From: Glossina fuscipes
Taxonomy: Eukaryota > Arthropoda > Insecta > Diptera > Glossinidae
NCBI RefSeq assembly: GCF_014805625.2
Contig: NW_023998485.1
Location: 593,511-657,510 of the forward strand
Direction of reading: 5' to 3'
Length of the DNA: 64,000 nt
In this document: positions 39,906 to 52,139 of the stretch, piece by piece
Position numbering within the stretch: the first letter of the stretch is position 1
Layout: each line of letters starts with the position of its first letter
Made by a program: the position numbers and the translations under genes
The notes under the pieces: model-generated
The model's database searches: none
What the model was told of the DNA's origin: nothing
Seen by the model: only the letters and a program-made list of their open reading frames with translations

Positions 39906-41928
39906 TCGAATATAATTTTCTCATTTCTTTGCCTGTTTGTCGCGCAATCATTTTTTTGCGATTGATAACAACTTAACTAAAAGGACCGAAATCTGAACGT
40001 GAATTTAGAAAATGCTGACATAAGAACCGATATATCGTGCTGAGTAATTAGAAAATGATTTGTTTCTTTCTCTTAATCGGATGTTTTCTCATAAATTTTT
40101 ATATCCAAAACATTCGAGTAATACTCAATGAAAAAATTTCTTCCATACGATAAAAAATGAGTTAGCTGTCGATGACATTAAAACGCTGTTCTAAGTCAGC
40201 CCTTATGCCCCATTCATATCCAAAAATTGCGGCATAAAGCCAGAAAATTTTGTTCACTAAGTTTCATTCGAGAGAATCTTTGCTTTTATCATATATTTTG
40301 CAGCGCTTGTAGCCCTTCAAATTACCAAACATGAATCACCATGAAGGTCTGCATGTCTTCATGTATCTAATAGAGCGATTCATTTTTTATTACCCCATGT
40401 GAAGGAAGCAATGACCTCTATTTCTTCTTTTTCTTTTAATCGTTTCTTGATGAATTATAAAACTACTCACGATTTTTAGAATTTTACGCTTAAAAAAAGC
40501 AAAACACGTATAATTTAGTCAACTGACTGAACTACAATAAATTGGGTAAACGATTTAATAAATCAATTTCGAACTTAAAGTATTTTTACATGACGGCCGG
40601 AAGCTACCAAACACAACGTATTTTTGCAGCTTGCTATGTCACCTGTATATCAGACTGCGAAATCTCAAAATGAATGAACACGTGGGTGAAAAATGTTGAA
40701 CCTAGTTCTGTATTTTAGAACTGAAATAACTAAAAAGCCTATGTTTACGTAGGGGGCATTGAATATTCCATAATTGTGACCACAGCTTAGAATTATAACC
40801 TTATAATATACGATTATTCGCCCTTTCACCAAGATAGAAGAAAACGGAAAGTGAATCTGCTTTTTGGCAAAAACCTTGGCATGCGGCAAGAGCTAGGCAG
40901 TAACCTCCAGCCCTAACACTTTCTGATTTCCACTTGATCAAATCCACACTATCATTCCTGGTCCACAGATTTGCAGATTTCGAATATGTCTCAACGGTTA
41001 TTTGGCTTCAAAGCATAAAATTTCTATCCCGAAGGCATGCGTAAATTGCCCGACTAGACCATAAGACTATCGGTAATGATGGCAAATATTTTGGTAGTTA
41101 AGGTTTGTAACAAGCATGTTTTAAACATATTTGTGTTCGATAAAAAAACACCGGGAACTTATTTTTATACATAATACATAGAATAGAAAAAGGCAAAAGA
41201 CGAAACATCAGTGTTCTTATGTTGTCTGTTGTCTAATGTACTATATTGTCCCAGCAAAACTGCTCGTCGTCAAGTACTTTTGCCATCACCAAATTACTAA
41301 ATTTCTCTTATATGATTACAAAGTTCCCTAAGCAGCCAAGATAAATGTCAATTCTGTAGGAATTTTACATCTTTTTCATCACATTCTTTATCCGATTTTT
41401 ATATAGACTGCAAACAAAGCCACTGTTATAATATCTTTACCAAGAGGTAAAATTATTATATTTTATTTCAGCTGATGCAGTTATATGCTTTTTTATCATT
41501 ATTATTATTATTATTTTTTTTTTTTTTTAAATAACATAATAAATAATGTATTAGAATTGAGTACAAATGTTGTATGACATTTCATATTCTTTCAAAATTT
41601 TGATTCTCAAAGGTCTGTAGAGGTAAAACTACGTGAAACTGGAAATAGGACAACTTACGTTACATTTCACCCGTTTAAAGGTCATAATATATATAAAATG
41701 TTTTTGGGTCGAACCAATCGCACTTATTACTTTTCTTGCTTTTTGGCAAATACTACAACTAAAAAACTTGAATAAAATCTGCTTTTCATATATAACATAA
41801 ATCGTAAAACATAAATATATTTTGAACAAATCGAAGAATTTAAAATATTTTGTTGAATATCTCTCTTTACGGATACTATATTTGAAGTGGATGTAACCAG
41901 TCCGTTAGATTCTTTATTATGTAAACAC
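39906..41928. other. Intergenic, no supported gene
   Basis: An (ATT)n/T-rich run lies at 41496-41530. No coding or repeat feature otherwise. Confidence 0.35.
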
Positions 41929-42020
41929 TGTATAAAAATTCCAAACATCTGAGAGTAAGCGTCTATGTTTGTTTACACTTCTCAATAATTGAAAATGTGT
42001 TTGTATAAAATAATCGCTCA
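41929..42020 (+). repeat. Solitary copy of the fold-back repeat unit
   Basis: The sequence 'tgtataaaaattccaaacat', 'ctgagagtaagcgtc', 'tttgtttacac', 'aataattgaaaatgtgtttg', 'tataaaataatcgctc' parallels 43455-43540, which has 'attccaaacatgtgagaata', 'agcgtccaatttgtttac', 'aataattgttcaagtatttg' and 'tataaaaattgcgag'. It is therefore a dispersed copy of the unit that makes up the fold-back element. Confidence 0.6.
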
Positions 42021-42972
42021 ACCAAAGCAGCATAAATGAAAAAGGGATTTCTATCCGACCTTGAAAGCTGCATTCGTTCCAATAAAAGGTGGCACGGGTG
42101 CGATCGAATGATTTTCCGGAGATGAATGAGTAATCTAAACTTCATTTGCAAAATATCTTATGACGTATCTGATGACGTTTTGAAGATTCGTTTGTATGGA
42201 GGTCAATATATCATTCTTGCAACATAAGGATTTACATTTACAATCCTTTTTTTTTTTCTACTTAAATCAGCCGAAAATACATGCCAGAGGTTCCACGAAA
42301 TAAGTTCGTATGTTGTCTTTGATAACATACGAAACAAATTGACTTGTGTATAAATTGGTCTAATAAAGAACCGTACATGACCTCTGTCACGCAGAAGAAA
42401 TCTGCAACTTGCTACGCTTGGCAGATATAGGGTCATCAAGCAAGTGTTCTTTTTTTCTTTTGATTTATAATAAGAACTAGGGGCTGAAATATGTTATTTT
42501 AGCCATTGGCTCAAGCCATTTTTATTTGAAAATGGATTCAAGGAAGTAATCGCCTCTAGACATCTGTAAAAATTCAATCCTGGAACACTAATTTTTTTCG
42601 CTTTTCTACGCACGTCTGCTCTTAGTAGAGTTATTGAGAGTTTGTGGTTTATGGAATAAACCAATTACTTACCAATTACTTAACATAGCCTCAAAGGAAA
42701 AAGTGTAATGCAAATATATCGCGTGGTCTTGATAACGAACTCATTTCGGCGTATTGCATGCTGCGTCATTTTGTTGAAAGAACATATCGTCCAAGTTAAA
42801 ATCACATAATTTTCGTCGCTAAAATTCAGTAATCATGTTCTTCATCGGAAGTAGCTGTAATACCATCTTTTCATTGAAAATTCAGTGAAATATTCGAAAG
42901 CTTTAATGGCAACAAGTTTTATCGTTGTTTTACACTATTGTAAAAAGCTTAACAAGCAAGGAAAAGAAAGAA
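42021..42972. other. Upstream region of the Methyltransf_FA gene
   Basis: This should include the promoter. An initiator-like CAGTGA occurs at 42883, but no TATA box at the right distance could be defended. No gene is supported. Confidence 0.35.
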
Positions 42973-43506
42973 ATGTGTGTAAACTTCAAAAACTATTTTG
43001 CAGGGCTGGTGATAGTGACTTGCTTATCACTGGTCCAAGGCGATTTCAAATATAACGTGAGCCTTTCGCAAATGGAAACGTGTACACATTACGCTATACC
43101 AGCAACGCGTGGTTATGTTTATACTGATTTTTTCCATACACGCGGCATGAATAATAATAAACTGGCTGCCAATGAGTTATTACATCTGAAATTCTACGTA
43201 ATGACGGCCAGAGATGCTCATATATTATTATCGGTTACCGATCGTCCACGTTTATTGGATCGGGTCTACGAAATAGGTAATGAATTCGTTAAGTTTCCAT
43301 TTTCATCGGTTGGTAATCTTTTTAGCGTTTTAGTTATTGGCGCGGGCCGTAATAAATTTTCTACGATACGTACCAGCATAGGACGTCGCCGTGTAGCCAC
43401 TGATATGGAAACAAATAAGCGTATAAAAATTTGCCGCCAACTGAAAATGATTCTCAATAATTCCAAACATGTGAGAATAAGCGTCCAATTTGTTTACAAT
43501 TTTTAA
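42973..43506 (+). pseudogene. Secreted Methyltransf_FA-domain protein, 3' end disrupted
   Basis: The ATG at 42973 starts a signal peptide (MCVNFKNYFAGLVIVTCLSL, cleavage near VQG). An upstream in-frame TTG is not a credible start. Exon 1 encodes the first half of a farnesoic-acid O-methyltransferase-like domain, LLHLKFYVMTARDAHILLS to DRVYEI. Removing a 57-base intron (43277-43333) gives VYEI-VIGAGRNKFSTIRTSI, exactly the family's 'YEI.IGAG.N..S.IR' core. The match ends after RRRVATDMET, where the fold-back repeat begins; the frame then runs to TAA at 43506 inside the repeat. The last domain strands are missing and were not found downstream. In insects such domains occur in secreted proteins and methyltransferase activity is not established for most. 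Likely a truncated gene, or one whose last exon was replaced. Confidence 0.65.
43277..43333 (+). other. 57-base intron of the Methyltransf_FA gene
   Basis: The donor is G|GTAATG and the acceptor CGTTTTAG|TT. Length 57 is a multiple of three, so the frame stays open through it. Splicing joins codon G+TT (Val) and restores the conserved domain core. An earlier AG at 43324 would give an immediate stop. Confidence 0.75.
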
Positions 43507-43670
43507 TAATTGTTCAAGTATTTGTATAAAAATTGCGAGTATGTGAGAGTAAGCATATAAAATTTGCCGCCGTCTGAAAGCAAGCTTATTGAGAATCATT
43601 TGACGGCAAATTTTTATACGCTTATTCTCAGATGCTCGCAATTTTTATACAAATACTTGAACAATTATTG
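43414..43670. repeat. Fold-back (hairpin) repeat in exon 2
   Basis: Two nested inverted pairs are visible. 'aataagcgtataaaaatttg' (43414) plus 'atgattctcaataa' pairs with 43580-43626; and 'aataattgttcaagtatttg' plus 'tataaaaattgcgag' (43505-43541) pairs with 43634-43669. The centre lies near 43585, so 43505-43669 could form a hairpin with arms of about 80 bp. The left part adds a further direct unit. Related single copy at 41929-42020. Because it is palindromic, both strands show open frames with an NKRIKICRQ segment; these are not genes. Confidence 0.75.
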
Positions 43671-43735
43671 CACGTATTCGGTGTTTTTCTATGCACACCT
43701 TATAGTGGTATTTGTATGATTAGCTTCAAAAAATA

Positions 43736-45020
43736 TTAGTTTGGGGAAAAAGAAATCCATTATTTTTATATGAACTTCAGAACTTTATTTAACATGCTTC
43801 GGGTTGTCCGATTTGGGTCAAATATGCACCGTTTTGTTGTATGATTTGTTGCCATTTGCCAGGTAACTTCAAAATGCCTCTCTCATAGAAGTCCTGGTCT
43901 CTATTTGCAAAAAACTCTAGTAGTCGATTTTCACAATCCTCCCTAGATTCCAATCTTTTATCATTAAAGAAATTTTGCAATGCAAGAAAAAGATGATAAT
44001 CGCTTGGTGCCAAGTCCGGACTGTATGGCGGATGCATTGAAACTTCCCAACAAAGCTCCCGAAGTTTCTGGCGAGTCACTGTAGATGTGTGTGGCCTAGC
44101 GTTGTCCTGGTGGAACACGACACCTCTCCTGTTGGCCAATGCTGGCCGTTTCTGGTCAATCGCTATCTTCAAACGGTCCAGTTGTTGACAGTGGAGATCA
44201 GAATTTAGCGTTGGCCATATGGAAGCAACTCATAATAAATAATCCCCTTCCAGTCCCACCAAATGCATAGCAAAAACTTCCTGGCCGTTAGTCCTGGTTT
44301 GACCACCGTTTGAGGTGCTTCACCGCTCTTTGACCACGATCGTTTTCGCACAGGGTTATCGTATGTGATCCATTTCTCATCTCCAGTCACCATCCGTTTA
44401 AGAAATGGGTCTATCTCATTCCGTTTGGCCAAGGCTTCGCAGAAGGAAATTCGATCCATCATGTTTTTTTCTGTTAATTGGTGTGGCACCCAAACATCGA
44501 GCTTCTTTTTGAATCCAGCTTTGTGTAAATGGTTTAAAACTGTTTTATGGTCGATTTTTAGCTCCTGGGCGATGTTACGACTGCTAACATGCCGGTTAAC
44601 TTCGATCATTTCTCCGATTTTATCGACATTTTCGACGACCGGCCTACCTGTGCGAGGTGCATCTTTAACATTAAAAATTCCTGAACGGAATCTACGAAAC
44701 AAAATTGCACATAATTGGCTGTTACAGTATCGGAACCATAAACACCATTCACAATTTTAGCCGCCTGGCTTGCATTTTCGCCTTTGTCAAAGAAAAACTA
44801 GAAAAAGCATCGAATTTTCTCTTTGTTCACTTCCATTTTCAACACGCTGTAACTCACAACTGAATGCACCAAACAAAAAACAGCAAAAGAATTTTTTTAC
44901 TGCGAAATGTCACCTTTCCAACGAGCATAAATCTGAAATTGTTTGATCGATACTTTACGAGAAATCTATCAGTGCAGCCATCTACCGAAAAAATAATGGA
45001 TTTCTTTTTCCCCAAACTAA
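43736..45020 (-). mobile_element. Full-length mariner element, inactive
   Basis: The 1285-bp element has 32-bp perfect terminal inverted repeats starting TTAGTTTGGGGAAAAAGAAA at both ends and is flanked by TA on each side (43734-43735, 45021-45022). The length, ends and duplication are typical of mariner. The transposase lies on the minus strand between the repeats. Perfect terminal repeats suggest a fairly recent insertion, while the coding sequence is broken. It sits 65 bp beyond the fold-back repeat that interrupts the Methyltransf_FA gene. Confidence 0.92.
43789..44836 (-). pseudogene. Mariner transposase pseudogene (D,D34D type)
   Basis: The start ATG is at 44836-44834 and the stop TAA at 43791-43789, giving a reading region of about 345 codons, the normal mariner length. 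Visible motifs are a helix-turn-helix region (SSRNIAQELKIDHKTVLNHL), WVPHQL, the first catalytic Asp in VTGDEKWITYDN, the second in VVFHQDNARPHT and the third in YSPDLAPSDYHLF. The wording is closest to the mellifera/capitata-like mariners known to me. Lesions: an early in-frame TAG near 44801, a one-base deletion near 44704 and another near 44208, between the first and second catalytic residues. It cannot encode an active enzyme but its ends could still be used in trans. Confidence 0.9.
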
Positions 45021-45022
45021 TA

Positions 45023-47611
45023 TATCTCATGTATACATCTTTAACGTTTGTTAACGTATGCGAAAGCAACAGGTTTTCGGTATGCCTGTAGATTTTAAAC
45101 ATTTTAACAGAATGTTGCAAAAGTGAAGGCGCATGCTTAGCAACATATAATTGTAAACATTTTTTGACGAATATAATTAAAGTCAAATTCAGTTCATACT
45201 TCGTTTCAATTCTGTTAATTCAGTTTAATTCAATTGAATTCTACTTAATTTAATCTCCTTTAACTTAATTCAAGTCCTCCATCAAACTGAAATACAAATA
45301 ATTCAATTAATATCAAATTATTATTATTATTATTATTATTTTAATTTTAGACTAATGAATTGAATTCTTAGACTAAAAAAAGAAGCTATTCATTTAAATC
45401 ATCTTAAACTAAAATGAATTAAATTAAAACCAAAAATTAAAAAATAAACGAAAAATGAAAGAAAGTTAAAGTTCTGTGAAAGCCCCTTTTCAATTTTCAA
45501 AATTACATTGATATGCATCCAAATATAATGTCTTATTTTAATGAGATTGCGTTGGATGCACGGAAAATAAGTATTGTCCAAAAGCGAAGAGTCATGAGAG
45601 TTCAGAATCACTTATTAATACTTAAGAAACCACAATAAATATTTTTGTTATTGTTAATACATGTGCCTGTGCGTGTTTTTATGAATCAAAATGCACTCAT
45701 AAATGTAACCATTGATAATAAAAATTTTAAATTATAACAAACAACAAACAATTCATATAAAACAATAAACACTTGCAGATTAAAAGTTTATGAAATGAAA
45801 TAAAAAAATATAATAATTAAAAGTGCAGTGGAAAGCGGTAGATATGGTCGTTTACGTTTACGGCCGATATTTAATTTAAATGAAAATGAGTAGAAATTTT
45901 AGTAAATGATAAAAATATCATAAATTTTTTTCTGAAAAAACAACGTATGTATAAAATTAAAAAGTTTAATTTCTTATATTTTATATGTATGACTACAACG
46001 GACATATGAGAAATTCAAGAGAATTTAATTAGTTTCGCAGAAGGTAAACCGGACGAATTAAAAAATGTGTTTTTCGTAAAAATTTTCACTCATTAATTTT
46101 ATTGCATTTTTATTGTCGACATTAATTTCATTTAATGCTGATGTTAAGGGAAATTTATGAATTTCTCAACTCTCTGCAATTTAAAATGCAATTTAAATCC
46201 TCTTACGTATAAAAGAGAAGACAATGATAATTTTGCTATGCCCATTGCCGATAGCATGCTTATATACTAATCACATCGTTGAGCTCGTAACGCTTTAGAA
46301 GTCTTTCGAAGGTAATTAAAAGAAATGATGCCAAACATAATTTTCTATTGGGTTTCTAACAGATATCCTTCGTTATTGACTTTGCCATGAACATATGTCA
46401 AAAATATGGGGCTAAGCAAGTTACACGAAAAGTCACTTTCTTACAGTCACTACCGGGTTTACATGGAAATTAAATACAAAAATCATAACTTTAAAAATAC
46501 TCACTCACTTGCAAAGAGTAATAACTATTATGAAAAATTGTAGCCTTGGATTAAAATAAATTTTCAGCAAGTAATATCGCCCAATATTTTTTATAAACGT
46601 ACGATCATGAGACGATTTATCCATGTGGGTCGATTCAAATGGTGAAAGAATGCTTAAATTAGTAAAAATAAGTTTGAGAGATACTTTTGTAAACTGTACG
46701 GTTTGTGAGTATCTTCTCTGTATTAGTGAAAAACTCTCACCAAAAGCAAATTATATATAATCTGTCCTCTACAATCACCCGCAAACATTTGTCATATCGA
46801 TCGCGAAGTTTTATGTGAAAATGATAAATATTTATTCAGTCAAGATTGTGGGTGTACAAGATTCGACTTAATACAAACGCAACTTAGTAACTTTTTTAAC
46901 TACAAATTTTAATTTTTTTTTGTATAATTAAAAAACCAACATAAATAAAATTAATAGCTTTTCTTAGTGTCCTCTATGAAAATCAGTTCACTACTCCGCC
47001 CTAAGCCCCAATACCTTTGGATATTAAAGTTTTTTGCGCGCTTAGTGTTACTTAAAAAATTTCTTTATTATTCGTTTAGCGACCTTCTCTTTAAAATGAA
47101 AGCATGTTTATTTACCTTCATTATCTCTATGGATTTATAGTAGTTAAACTACCCGAGTTCCATTTAAGTGTTTGAAGAAAATCAATTTTTACCCATTAGT
47201 TATTTGATATGTATCGTGTAAATCAAGTAGACTCCTTTCGATAGAATTTGTTTCTATACACAATAGTTGTGAAAGCAAAAGATGAAACAGGAGATATGTG
47301 TACTTTGTGTATAACTTTTAGTATTAACTCTGTGCTTAGTTGACTAAACATCGTTAAATTTTTTTTTTAAATAAAAGTATACCTAGTATAGACAGCACGC
47401 TAGGACAGTCAGTGAAAGAAATGCGACACAGATTTAATAAAGGCGAACATATGCAGAACAAACGCGCTTTAATTTACTTATTCGATTAAAGTTTTATTTT
47501 TTTCAATGTACGTCCAAGTGTTGACACTGTATTGCGAATGATTAAAAGAATGTTGAATGCGCTTTAAAGCTCAGCTTTAATAATAACCGCCGTGAGCGAA
47601 TATATTTATAA
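45023..47611. other. Intergenic; low-complexity TTAATTCAA region
   Basis: Between 45190 and 45420 the sequence is a degenerate 'TTAATTCAA' low-complexity stretch with an (ATT)n run at 45318-45341. A TATAAAAG string at 46208 has no associated gene. Nothing else was recognised. Confidence 0.4.
45318..45341 (+). repeat. (ATT)n microsatellite
   Basis: Eight uninterrupted ATT units. Confidence 0.85.
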
Positions 47612-48094
47612 ATGTTGTTCAAATTTCTGTGCCGCTGCGGCCATCGTAATCAGGGTAGCTCAGCTATGGATACTGCGCGAAGTTTATTTCTGGGAGTATT
47701 GTCTGTTAAGTATTATGATTAATGCTTTTCTTTTTCTCTTCTATTGCCAACCGCTCATGGATTGTCTCATATACGTAATACACTGCAATGGCCAGAAAGA
47801 AATGTGAAACCACGAAGAGATAAGCAGTGGTCGCAGACACATTTTGTCCGCTGTTACTTTTTCAAGTAACGTATCCCATATTAATCTGCTCTTAATTATT
47901 TATCCTTTTATTTGCTTTCACAGGACAGGACTTTACTTACCATTCTTTTTATTTGCGCTGTTTTTTATAGGTATACGAAAATTTCATCAAGAAGAAGAAC
48001 GTGGCAGGATAACTCTAAATATTCGTGTAATGCCTCCGGATTGCTTTACGGCGATTGTATGGGCCTCCCGTGCGGCAGAAAGGAAAAGTCATGA
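47612..48094 (+). other. GC-richer pocket with possible small exons
   Basis: An ATG at 47612 in the context ATAA opens 36 codons beginning MLFKFLCRCGHRNQGSSAMD. After it, an acceptor-like tract (TTTGCTTTCACAG at 47909-47921 and TGTTTTTTATAG at 47959-47970) precedes frames containing WQDNSKYSCNASGLLYGDCM and GLPCGRKEK. Base composition and Cys content differ from the surroundings. The overlapping frames at 47592-47807 and 47844-48125 are alternatives over the same bases. No family was recognised, and donor sites are weak. Confidence 0.2.
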
Positions 48095-50739
48095 GAAAAA
48101 ACTTATGGAGGGTGCCACGAATTGATGGAAAAGAGCCGACGGTGGTATTCGCATCAATATAGTTTGACGGTTATCGGTTTGATGGTAATCAAGAACGAAA
48201 CACAAAAGGTGTTTCTAAGTAGTTAATATCTGTCTTCAAAAGACTTATATCGCTTTTGAAATCTGGAAACAGATGGTTGAAATGCTAGCTTGCATATTAT
48301 TAATAATACCCTAATTGAAATGCAGTAGCAATGTCAGGCCCAAGCACTAATAGCACTTCTTTTATTAATACACTTACCAGCCGAAGACGCGTTTTGGGTA
48401 TTCTTGCGTAAGTACTTAAGTAATTGATAACATCCAAAAAGAAAAAAATTTTTATAATCTTTGAATTTTAGTTACTTACATTTTTACATTGAATTTAATA
48501 TCAATTTTAACATTTCAAAGTTTATTTTAACATGTTTACGTTGACTTTAACATTCTAACGCGATTGCGATTGAAATTTTCTTAAGGGATATTATCACGGA
48601 ACAATGGAATTTTTGGCAGATATCTTTACATTTTTATAATTTTGTAAATACATATATATATATATATATACATATGTACATAGACATTTATTTATATATA
48701 TGTATACATTCTAACTAAAAAAACACTTTAAGATTTGGGATAAGAAAGGCTAAGATTTCAACCATTTTCAATTAACAAACACTATAGTGTTGTTAAGCTA
48801 ACGTTGGCAAATACAGCCAACTTCGGCATGTTAATGAAAGCTAACTTACGATATATACAAATGTCTTGAATTGTGTATCGAACTTGGAGTAAAGAGAAAA
48901 AACTTAACTTATCTGTCCAAAAACGACTAAGCAAAGTCATTTTTTTCAAAAATTAGTAAACTCTCTAGCGAAAAGTCTTACTGAAAGTTTTGGTTACCAA
49001 TCGGCCTGTGTTAATGCAAAGTTACAAGAATGTAAATCTTCTGAACTGGCGTCTGGCTCAATACTTACGCCCTTACACAATAAGTGTTTTATCACAACAT
49101 TTGCTAGCGAAATTCGATCTTCACAAAACTTTTAGATCTTTTGCCTTCTTTTTTTACGGTGCTGTTCAAGGCTGTGAGTTGGGAACACGCACGGATGAGC
49201 TGAAGCAGGACTGATGTCTGCCTTAAATCGTGCTGCGACTTCTTTCTTGTGTAAAATGTCGACCTAAATTTGTTGACATGATTCCAAAGAGATGCTAAGA
49301 TCCTGAGTTAAAAGTCAATCGAGACACTTTCTTATTTTGCAAGACTCTTGGACTTTTAAGTGTTAAGTATAAACTGTGGAAGGCTGATGAGAAGATATTC
49401 AGAACTCATTCGCAAGATTCGAACGGAACATATTTTATGGCAGATAAGTGTGTAAGTACACAAACATGGCCGAGTCGACGAGTATTATTAAAACAACTCC
49501 AACTATATCGCGAAGAAAAATTGCAAACAAAATTTTAAAGTGCAATCTTTAAACGCTTAATTAAGTTTAAGGATTAAACTAAAAACATTGAACACTTTCC
49601 TTTAAAAGGCTGTACAAGATATAATTTCTTTATTAAAGAAAAAAGCGAACGAAAACTTTAGACGTTAACATTTAATCGCCTTAACGTAGAGTTTTAAAAT
49701 GATTGACACATTTATCCATTCACCTAGAAATAAAACAAAAATGGGGATCGCACGTCGCCCCAGACGATTTGCCCACAATGTTCGTATAAAACTGGGGAAG
49801 AAAACCTAAAAGACTTGTTTTCAAAAATGAAAAAAAGAATATAGAATATTTGAATAGAAAGATCGAATCACCGATAATATAATAAAAAATACTAACAGGA
49901 TTAAAACCGCTGGTTTTAATAAAATTTATATAAAACACATTGCACATGATGGCTATGTTAGTTTACGTTTGCAGCTTTTATCAATGCAAAAATTCGCAAG
50001 CACACCTATTCACATTCACATACACGCTTTTAGGTCATACAGAAAAATTGCGCGTAGAACTAACAAATCAAACGTTGCATTAAAATGGAAAATGGGAAAA
50101 GCAAAGGATGAAGAGGAGAAAGAAACGAAAGAAAGAACGAAAAAAGGATTGTATGGAAAAATAATTGAGTAGAAAACAAACTTGCACTTGGGGAATTTCA
50201 ATGACAATATAAACACAGATTGCTATGAGTGACAACAATAACAACTAAACCTGCGTATCGGACTAACCATTTCCAATAGCTAGGAACGGTTGATTGTTGC
50301 ATTTGCATGTAAAAAGTTTACTATCGTTAGCAAGCAAGTGTATATCTCTGTATGAAAATAGAAAAGCATGCAATCGCATGAGCAACAGGGATCAACAATG
50401 GAAAAAATTTGCATAACATTGGATACTCTTACACGAATACATCCCTATATGTAATCATGGTCATCATCGTTGTTTGTTGTATAATGTTCTAACAAATCCT
50501 CAAAATAAAAAATAAAATATTTAAAATGCAACTGGTCTCGCAGAGTATTTCAAAATCGTATTAGACACGATTAGAATAACAATAATTTGTTGACATTAAA
50601 TGATGTATAGACACTAAAATATCATACATAAAAACAAGTAAAAATATTATAGTTGGCAAGGCCGTTCAATGCTTACCACATACCACTTCGTTTTACACAG
50701 TAATTCGCCCGTTTTTGTAGTAACACCAAAAATAGCACA
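48095..50739. other. Intergenic; AT microsatellite
   Basis: An (AT)n run lies at 48652-48670. No gene or mobile element can be supported. Open frames at 48990-49214 and 49969-50216 have no recognisable content. Confidence 0.35.
48652..48670 (+). repeat. (AT)n microsatellite
   Basis: About nine and a half uninterrupted AT units. Confidence 0.85.
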
Positions 50740-51235
50740 TTATACTCATGCAAAGGCGTATTTTACATGAAAGGACTCATATTGGTCCAAATTTAGGAAA
50801 CTTAATTCATTTGTAGAAGACATCATTACGGCATAGACAACAGACCCATGTGATCCAAATTCCCTTCCGCCAATTTTTTTGTTAAATTACTATTATGGGC
50901 CATTTTTTTAAAATATTAAGAATTAAACTTTTTTCTTATGTGATTACCATGTATTCGAAATCTTTTATGGAGTGTAGTGCAAATTTGGTCCAGTTGATGT
51001 TTATGTCTAATTACTATACTGAATAAATTTTCATCATGAAACTCTTACGAATAGGCCTTTTTGACAATACATGGACATATACCAGACGGGTGGAAGGACC
51101 AACAGATCAAGAAATGCATTTCTGAATCGGTCGATGTTATTAAAAATGGGTCTATCTCAGACCTTTCTCGTTGTCATGTATATCCCCACAAGCTTAATAT
51201 GGCCTGTACAACACGTGGTGTATATATGTAAATAT
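50740..51235 (+). repeat. Dispersed fly repeat, copy 3
   Basis: This is the most complete right end of the family here: 'ccagacgggtggaagg', 'gcatttctgaatcggtcgatg', 'gggtctatctcagacctttc', 'aagcttaatatggcctgtac' and 'acacgtggtgta'. Its left half carries 'ttggtccaaattt', 'gttaaattactattatg' and 'attttcatcatgaaa', which recur near 28375-28450. The 92-codon frame at 51071-51349 runs across the repeat and is not a gene. Confidence 0.65.
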
Positions 51236-51947
51236 TTAATTTTCAAAGAGGCTCGTGGCACTCTGTATTTAATATTAAGCGACATTTTCTTAAGTAAGCT
51301 GTTTATTTTGAAAGAATGGCAACTAAAATTTTTGGTTGTTGGCAGATAGTTAATTGTTTGTATTTCAATAAATTCAAGATATCGGTAATATATTTGTATA
51401 TATGTTTGTATTTTGTGGCATTGGAATATAGGAATTTGTTGTCCAATAATATTTACAGTGCTGACGAATACAGGTAAAAACTTAAATTTTGCTTGAAGAT
51501 CTTTTCAGGTGTACAGTAGCTCCAAACGAAACTGGTACAGCTAGAGCAATTTTTTTATCTTTTCTTATTACGGCAAAATAGGAAGGGTTTAAAAATAGTT
51601 ATAATAAATTTTATTAGTTCATTATAAATGAATAGTTTAAAAAAACAGTCCAACTTTAATTTTGAATTCCATTAATCGTTTTATAAAGTGGATATATAAA
51701 ACACTACTCATTTTAATGTCAACACCAAAATCGAACGCAATATTGAAATTTAATTCTCTCTTGAATATTAATAAGTTGTATGCATTCCTTTGTTTTTTAT
51801 CACCGTCTTTAATATTTATGACATAATTTGAAAAAGCAAGCAAGCACTTAGTTCAATGTTTTCCCATTCGTTCTAAAGAATTTTTTCAAATCGGCCATCG
51901 AACTTATAACAAGCTATGGATCACTCTAAATAAATTTCTAATAGGCT
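51236..51947. other. Intergenic, no supported gene
   Basis: AT-rich; no feature recognised. Confidence 0.35.
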
Positions 51948-52139
51948 TTACCTCTGGACTTTGGAATGTCGTGTTTTTGTCATGTGGCCAATTATATAAC
52001 AACCAGCATCGCACATTGTAAACTTTATGCTTATGGTGATTGCCAGGTGCTTATCTACAATGTCCTCAACAAAAAGCATACATCGGTCTAGGCGCAGAGA
52101 ATTGACCACCACCCCGCCGCAGATTACTTTTAGTGTCAT
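51948..52139 (-). other. Unrecognised open frame beside the non-LTR 3' end
   Basis: The minus strand is open for 62 codons from an ATG at 52139 and carries CGGVVVNSLRLDRCMLFVED and GCYIIGHMTKTRHSKVQ, with balanced codon use; the last codons coincide with AG|GTAAAG, a fair splice donor. It starts immediately after the AAATAAAT tail of the retrotransposon copy, so it is target DNA or an older repeat. On the plus strand the same bases show a KLYAYGDCQV string that resembles the RT catalytic YADD region, so it could instead be an RT fragment in the opposite orientation. Not resolved. Confidence 0.25.
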
